In this document: piece by piece, positions 7,145 through 9,545 of the stretch
Numbering within the stretch: position 1 is the stretch's first letter
Layout of the letters: each line of letters starts with the position of its first letter
Notes under the pieces: generated by a model
Told to the model about the DNA's origin: nothing
What the model saw: only the letters and a program-made list of their open reading frames with translations
Database searches by the model: none
DNA from: an uncultured Oscillospiraceae bacterium
GTDB taxonomy: Bacteria; Bacillota_A; Clostridia; Oscillospirales; Oscillospiraceae
NCBI GenBank assembly: GCA_900770015.1
Contig: CAAGIU010000401.1
Span: 1 to 9,545 of the forward strand
Length of the DNA stretch: 9,545 nt
Direction of reading: 5' to 3'
Position numbers and translations under genes: made by a program

Positions 7145-7872
7145 AGCATATCCTCCCCTTGTTTATCCGCTGTCGAAGCCAAGAGCGTATCCCTGTCGAA
7201 GCCCGCCTGAGCCAGCCGGACCGTTTCCTCCACCAAACTGTGCGCCATAGCACCAAGGTCCATAGCCAGCACCCGGGAAATCACCGCTTCGCGTTCCTGT
7301 TCAGGCACATCGTAAATCTTCAGCGCACACCGAAGAAACAGTGCGACTTTCTTATCGATGGAAAAATATATGTCGCACTTGCGGGCCATCAGTCCGCGCA
7401 TCACACCGGCGGAGACCAGGTCCAGTTCATAAAAATCGCTGAGTACCGCACCGGGAAGATATTTGCCGAAGGTCTGCTGCAGCTTCTGCGCAGTGCTTCT
7501 GTAAATGTATTCCACCGTGGTGGGCAGGGTGTAAGCCGCTGTATACAGATCCCGCAGAGGTTCGCCCACTTCGCAGATGTGCAGCTGCAGCGCGGTTTCC
7601 ATGCAGTAGACCAGCAGTGGATCCGGGTCATCCCCCAGAATTGTCCGCGTGGCGGAAAACTGCGCATGAAACATGTGCGTCACCAATGCGTACAAAATGG
7701 ATTCCTTATCGGGATATGCACGAAGCACAGAGCTCTTTGTCCGGTCGATCCCCTCAGCAATCTGGTCGAGGGTCGTCTCCCGATAGCCCTGCTCCAGGAA
7801 AAGCACCACCGCGTATCGCAGCACCTGCGCCCGGGTCTCTTCCATGCGATGATAGCGTTTTCCCTGTCTCAT
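7141..7872 (-). CDS. TetR-family transcriptional repressor
   Basis: A 243-residue protein from ATG 7872. Residues 11-64 form the TetR N-terminal DNA-binding domain: ETRAQVLRYAVVLFLEQGYRET, the helix-turn-helix at about 34-53 (TLDQIAEGIDRTKSSVLRAY), then PDKESILYALV. The rest is helical and divergent, as expected of the ligand and dimer domain in this family. The frame extends 16 codons upstream to an ATG at 7920, but AAGGAGG (7879-7885) lies 6 bases before ATG 7872, so the shorter start is chosen. TGA overlaps the GTG start of the LuxR-type gene, so the two regulators form an operon. A palindrome covers the -10 box of its promoter, which suggests autorepression. The inducing ligand and other targets cannot be read from the sequence. 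Confidence 0.93.
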   Translation of the reverse strand: MRQGKRYHRMEETRAQVLRYAVVLFLEQGYRETTLDQIAEGIDRTKSSVLRAYPDKESILYALVTHMFHAQFSATRTILGDDPDPLLVYCMETALQLHICEVGEPLRDLYTAAYTLPTTVEYIYRSTAQKLQQTFGKYLPGAVLSDFYELDLVSAGVMRGLMARKCDIYFSIDKKVALFLRCALKIYDVPEQEREAVISRVLAMDLGAMAHSLVEETVRLAQAGFDRDTLLASTADKQGEDML

Positions 7873-7894
7873 CCAACTCCTCCTTAAGCAAAAC

Positions 7895-7918
7895 GGACCG
7901 TGGTTCGTTCCAGAGTCC
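7895..7918 (-). repeat. Stem-loop in the 5' leader of the TetR mRNA
   Basis: On the minus strand GGACTCTGG and CCACGGTCC flank a six-base loop. They pair at eight of nine positions (one G-U, one C-C mismatch). It lies at the very start of the predicted transcript, between the inferred start (about 7924) and the ribosome binding site. It could stabilise the mRNA, or on DNA be a second operator. Confidence 0.35.
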
Positions 7919-7924
7919 ATTATT

Positions 7925-7941
7925 TGGTATATTATAAACCA
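7925..7941. promoter_or_regulatory. Candidate TetR operator over the -10 box
   Basis: TGGTATATTATAAACCA is a 17-base inverted repeat with seven of eight arm positions symmetric around a central base. It fully contains the -10 box TATAAT of the minus-strand promoter. TetR-family repressors typically bind such short palindromes in their own promoters, so autorepression is the likely role. Confidence 0.55.
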
Positions 7942-7959
7942 CAGAACAAATCAAGTCAA
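7931..7959 (-). promoter_or_regulatory. Sigma-A-type promoter of the tetR-luxR operon
   Basis: On the minus strand TTGACT (7959-7954) and TATAAT (7936-7931) are separated by exactly 17 bases. The inferred transcription start is near 7924, giving a leader of about 52 bases before ATG 7872. This is the best promoter match in the window. Confidence 0.8.
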
Positions 7960-8024
7960 TAGTCCATATTCTACGTTTCTCCATACATACATTGCGACAT
8001 GCCGAAAAGACACAGTACCACCTT

Positions 8025-8049
8025 TGAGAAAAGCTTCTCACCAGCTTTT
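8025..8049. repeat. Nested alternative inverted repeats
   Basis: TGAGAA-AAGC-TTCTCA (8025-8040) is a perfect 6-base inverted repeat. AAAAGCT (8029-8035) and AGCTTTT (8043-8049) form a second, overlapping 7-base pair around a 7-base spacer; the two structures exclude each other. The site lies upstream of both divergent promoters, so a DNA-level role is more likely than an RNA one. Confidence 0.3.
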
Positions 8050-8057
8050 TCTGTCTA

Positions 8058-8086
8058 TTGAAAACCCTGAAAATCTATAATATACT
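8058..8086 (+). promoter_or_regulatory. Sigma-A-type promoter reading toward the DUF6061-like gene
   Basis: TTGAAA (8058-8063) and TATACT (8081-8086) are separated by 17 bases; an overlapping TATAAT at 8076-8081 is too close to this -35. Transcription would start near 8093, leaving about 330 bases before the ATG at 8422. Confidence 0.55.
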
Positions 8087-8192
8087 ATGTGCTAATGTAT
8101 TGTGCATATTTCAATGCACTCCCTTACGCAGCAAACGGATACTCTTTTAGCAGAAATCAAAAAGCTTTATAATAAAGGAGATTTAAGAATAT

Positions 8193-8216
8193 ATGAAATT
8201 AGGTATCGTTGGTTAA
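8193..8216 (+). other. Seven-codon mini-ORF (MKLGIVG) with ribosome binding site
   Basis: AAAGGAG (8174-8180) precedes ATG 8193 by 12 bases; the frame encodes MKLGIVG and stops at TAA 8214-8216. It may be a leader peptide in the long 5' region of the next gene. The peptide equals the first residues of YchF-type GTPases, but nothing after it resembles that family. Confidence 0.25.
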
Positions 8217-8217
8217 A

Positions 8218-8281
8218 CGAACTTTTCATATGTCAATATTCCTTTATAAACCTCAATATATCCTAATTTGCCGAACTTTTC
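8218..8281. repeat. Direct repeat CGAACTTTTC
   Basis: The ten bases CGAACTTTTC occur at 8218-8227 and 8272-8281, each followed by AT-rich sequence containing AATAT. The copies are 54 bases apart. Function unknown; could be a chance match in AT-rich sequence. Confidence 0.3.
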
Positions 8282-8323
8282 CAATATATAAATCCATGTA
8301 TCTTCATGCAGTTTCATGGCTCT

Positions 8324-8343
8324 TTGGTGCGGAATTGGTGCGG
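8324..8343. repeat. Tandem 9-base repeat TTGGTGCGG
   Basis: TTGGTGCGG is repeated with a two-base spacer, a period of 11 bases, close to one helical turn. It is a small GC-rich island in AT-rich sequence about 80 bases before the DUF6061-like gene, so it could be a site for a protein binding one face of DNA. Confidence 0.35.
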
Positions 8344-8421
8344 TGTATGGGAAGTCAATATTTGGAAACGGGTTCATCACGACAAATCAGAAAAATTTTA
8401 TGATGATTTGAAAGGAACCGT

Positions 8422-8667
8422 ATGTTAAAGCTGATTCACGCTTTCTTCAACATGGACACCAATTCCGTGGAACTAACATATAACGATGGCTCCGTTCTCA
8501 CGATTGATTGCGAGGAAGTGGAGAATGCCTACGATGTTACGAACGGACAGATGGCCGATCTTGATTGGCTGCTATACAATGCGCCGATGGAATATGCCAG
8601 TCTGGTGTTGTCCGGTGAGATGGAGAACTACCTGAAAGGGCCTGCGCTCCACGGAATAGAAGATTAA
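8422..8667 (+). CDS. DUF6061-like small protein of unknown function
   Basis: An 81-residue acidic protein starting at ATG 8422, with AAAGGAA four bases before it, ending at TAA 8665-8667 just before a strong terminator. Its start (LKLIHAFFNMDTNSVELTY), central GSVLTIDCEEVE, and the C-terminal LDWLLYNAPMEYASLVLSGEMENYLK match what I recall of the DUF6061 family found in Clostridia, from memory rather than a search. No signal peptide, membrane segment or catalytic motif is visible; the single Cys (C30) lies in TIDCEE. It is on the opposite strand to all other genes here. Its nearest good promoter is 330 bases upstream. Role unknown; the family is not known to have a defined activity. Confidence 0.88.
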   Translation: MLKLIHAFFNMDTNSVELTYNDGSVLTIDCEEVENAYDVTNGQMADLDWLLYNAPMEYASLVLSGEMENYLKGPALHGIED

Positions 8668-8675
8668 AAAAGGAT

Positions 8676-8714
8676 GCCGGTGTATCGTGATTTGCGATAC
8701 ACCGGCTATTTTTT
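8676..8714. terminator. Strong, probably bidirectional intrinsic terminator
   Basis: A perfect 12-base stem, GCCGGTGTATCG (8676-8687) and CGATACACCGGC (8695-8706), encloses a 7-base loop and is followed by six T residues (8709-8714). On the other side a run of A residues (8665-8671) gives a T-run for minus-strand transcripts. It ends the DUF6061-like gene and, convergently, the cupin gene, whose stop codon (8713-8715) lies in the T-run. Confidence 0.92.
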
Positions 8715-9117
8715 ACTTCAACTTTTCATATTCCTGTGCATCGACTGCTTCTAGCCATTCATTGGAAGCGCCCTCTGACGGCACCTCAACAGCCAGATGG
8801 GAAAACCAGCTGTCCGGTGCCGCGCCATGCCAGTGCTTTACCTCCGGCGGGATATTGACCACATCGCCCGGTTTCAGCTCCTGTGCCGGTTTGCCCCATT
8901 CCTGATAGTATCCGCGCCCGGCTGTGCAGAGCAGAATCTGACCGCCCTTATGATGGATATGCCAGTTGTTCCGGCAGCCCGGCTCAAAGGTGACATTGGC
9001 AATGCCGATGCGCTGCGTGGTCAGCATTTTCAAATAGCTTTGGCCTACGAAAAACTGTGCATAGGCATCATTTTTCTCCCCCAACGGGAAGATCTGCTGA
9101 AAATCTTCTGCATTCAT
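8713..9117 (-). CDS. Single-domain cupin (134 residues)
   Basis: Starts at ATG 9117; the frame is open further upstream but has no usable start with a ribosome site, whereas GGAAAGGAA lies about 12 bases before 9117. Motif 1 is at residues 47-69, with H53, H55 (or H56) and Q60 in place of the usual glutamate; motif 2 is at 84-98, GDVVNIPPEVKHWHG, with H95 and H97. These residues are the expected metal ligands (Mn, Fe or Zn). The WHIHHKGGQ and KHWHGA pattern resembles the small cupins that include the manganese hydroxynitrile lyases and many carboxymuconolactone-decarboxylase-associated cupins. Such cupins are often encoded beside aldo/keto reductases, as here (31 bases). Substrate and reaction are unknown; lyase activity should not be assumed. 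Confidence 0.92.
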   Translation of the reverse strand: MNAEDFQQIFPLGEKNDAYAQFFVGQSYLKMLTTQRIGIANVTFEPGCRNNWHIHHKGGQILLCTAGRGYYQEWGKPAQELKPGDVVNIPPEVKHWHGAAPDSWFSHLAVEVPSEGASNEWLEAVDAQEYEKLK

Positions 9118-9148
9118 GTTTCTAACCCATTCCTTTCCAATGTTCCGG

Positions 9149-9545
9149 TTATTTCTTTTCGTCCAACAGGATGACACCATCCGCAGGATTGTGGTCAATG
9201 GCTCCCACAATGCGGTGAGGAAGGTAGGGTTCCTCCAGATACGCGATATCCTCTGCTGTCAGCTTTACCTCCAACGCCCCAACAGCGTCATCCAGATACC
9301 GGGCCTTGGTTGCGCCGACGATGGGAGAAGCAACGCCCTTTGCCCAATGCCAAGCCAGGGCGATCTGCTGCATCTTCACATCGTAGCGATCCGCCAGTTC
9401 ATGCACACGCTGGACAATCTGCATATCCTGCTGCTCTGTGCGGTCATATTTGCCCATGGTCACCCGGTCAGTCTGGCTACGCAGGGTATCCGTGTTCCAC
9501 TGTGGCCGGGTCAGATGTCCCGCCGCTAATGGGCTGTATGGCATG
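9149..9545 (-). CDS. Aldo/keto reductase, C-terminal part (5' end outside window)
   Basis: The last 131 or so residues of an NADPH-type aldo/keto reductase; the frame is open at the right edge, so the ATG at 9544 is internal, not the start. It begins in the YSPLAAGHL motif on barrel strand 7, continues through ALAWHWAKGVASPIVGATK, which is the conserved cofactor-binding segment near strand 8, and ends LTAEDIAYLEEPYLPHRIVG. The catalytic Asp, Tyr, Lys and His lie in the missing N-terminal part. The family reduces carbonyls or oxidises alcohols on small molecules in the cytoplasm. It is followed after 31 bases by the cupin gene with no terminator between, so the two are probably co-transcribed from a promoter outside the window. 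Confidence 0.93.
   Translation of the reverse strand, partial: MPYSPLAAGHLTRPQWNTDTLRSQTDRVTMGKYDRTEQQDMQIVQRVHELADRYDVKMQQIALAWHWAKGVASPIVGATKARYLDDAVGALEVKLTAEDIAYLEEPYLPHRIVGAIDHNPADGVILLDEKK

Larger units (their letters stand above)
7914..7967. repeat. Direct repeat AGTCCAT bracketing the tetR promoter
   Basis: AGTCCAT occurs at 7914-7920 and 7961-7967, followed by TATT and ATT respectively, 47 bases apart, one just downstream of the -10 box and one just upstream of the -35 box. The copies are short and may be chance, but their placement around the promoter would suit a regulator that bends or loops the DNA. Confidence 0.25.
7973..8421. other. AT-rich intergenic region between divergent tetR and the DUF6061-like gene
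   Basis: About 450 bases without a convincing gene, clearly more AT-rich than the flanking coding sequence. It holds nested inverted repeats (8025-8049), a plus-strand promoter (8058-8086), a stop-interrupted frame (8114-8428), a 7-codon mini-ORF with a ribosome binding site (8193-8216), and short direct repeats (8218-8281, 8324-8343). An open frame on the plus strand from TTG 8209 to 8403 has no ribosome binding site or protein-like composition and is not called. Confidence 0.6.
8114..8428 (+). pseudogene. Possible decayed small gene interrupted by one stop
   Basis: In one frame ATG 8114 opens 50 codons of protein-like sequence (TDTLLAEIKKLYNKGD, YEIRYRWLNELF), hits TAA at 8264-8266, then stays open for a further 53 codons with similar character (WKRVHHDKSEKFYDDLKG) until TAA 8426-8428. 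That last stop overlaps the ATG of the following gene, as in coupled pairs. There is no clear ribosome binding site before 8114. I recognise no family. Reading it as a gene inactivated by one nonsense mutation is a weak inference; it may be non-coding leader. Confidence 0.25.

Noticed and set aside
6374..7887. Plus-strand frames 6374-6904 and 7099-7887 opposite the regulators
   Set aside because: They are antisense to the LuxR- and TetR-type genes, whose domains, starts and overlap are clear; no ribosome sites.
7873..7920. Upstream ATG 7920 as TetR start
   Set aside because: No ribosome binding site there; AAGGAGG is placed correctly for ATG 7872 and lies inside the extension. The ATG 7920 would also be within a few bases of the inferred transcription start.
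8193..8280. Truncated ychF gene
   Set aside because: Only MKLGIVG matches; the following sequence lacks the P-loop GKST motif in any frame.
8209..8403. Plus-strand frame starting at TTG 8209
   Set aside because: No ribosome binding site, no domain, AT-driven composition; not coupled to the next gene, unlike the other frame ending at 8428.
8797..9529. Plus-strand frames opposite the cupin and reductase
   Set aside because: Antisense to genes with conserved family motifs.
1..9545. tRNA, rRNA, CRISPR arrays, insertion sequences
   Set aside because: Looked for on both strands by eye; no cloverleaf, spaced repeat array, transposase or integrase motif was seen.

Overview
The window looks like a chromosomal segment of a gut-type, moderately GC-rich member of the Clostridia (Firmicutes, probably Oscillospiraceae-like). 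The reasons are strong AGGAGG-type ribosome binding sites, sigma-A-like promoters, a giant secreted protein with InlB/Listeria-Bacteroides repeats, a small DUF6061-like protein and an aldo/keto reductase-cupin pair. No RNA genes, insertion sequences, CRISPR arrays or phage genes were seen. The taxonomic call is inference from gene content.

Region 1 (about 1-7960, all minus strand) is one regulator-to-surface-protein locus. In transcription order it holds: a sigma-A-like promoter with a palindrome over its -10 box (7925-7959); a TetR-family repressor (7141-7872); a LuxR-type HTH regulator with a helical, TPR/MalT-like N-terminal region (6101-7144), whose GTG start overlaps the TetR stop; a 157-base gap with a weak promoter and dyad elements; a 103-residue cysteine-containing small protein (5632-5943); and, 39 bases later, a giant signal-peptide-bearing protein of at least 1864 residues (start 5592) that runs off the left edge still open. 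That giant frame fills about 59% of the window. Its codons are in register with long open frames on the other strand, which can easily be mistaken for genes. A 13-bp element, CAACYATCGGTTG, occurs before both the small Cys gene and the giant gene, so the LuxR-type protein is a natural candidate to control them. This link is inference.

Region 2 (about 7960-8421) is an AT-rich intergenic stretch of roughly 450 bases. It carries a good plus-strand promoter (8058-8086) more than 330 bases ahead of the next solid gene. Between them lie a frame interrupted by one stop, a 7-codon mini-ORF with a ribosome binding site, and short direct repeats. It is either a decayed small gene or an unusually long leader.

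Region 3 (8422-9545) has the 81-residue DUF6061-like gene on the plus strand, converging on a minus-strand aldo/keto reductase (C-terminal part only) and cupin pair. A strong, apparently bidirectional terminator (8676-8714) separates them. The cupin and reductase are probably co-transcribed and act in small-molecule carbonyl or oxidative metabolism; the substrate cannot be read from the sequence.
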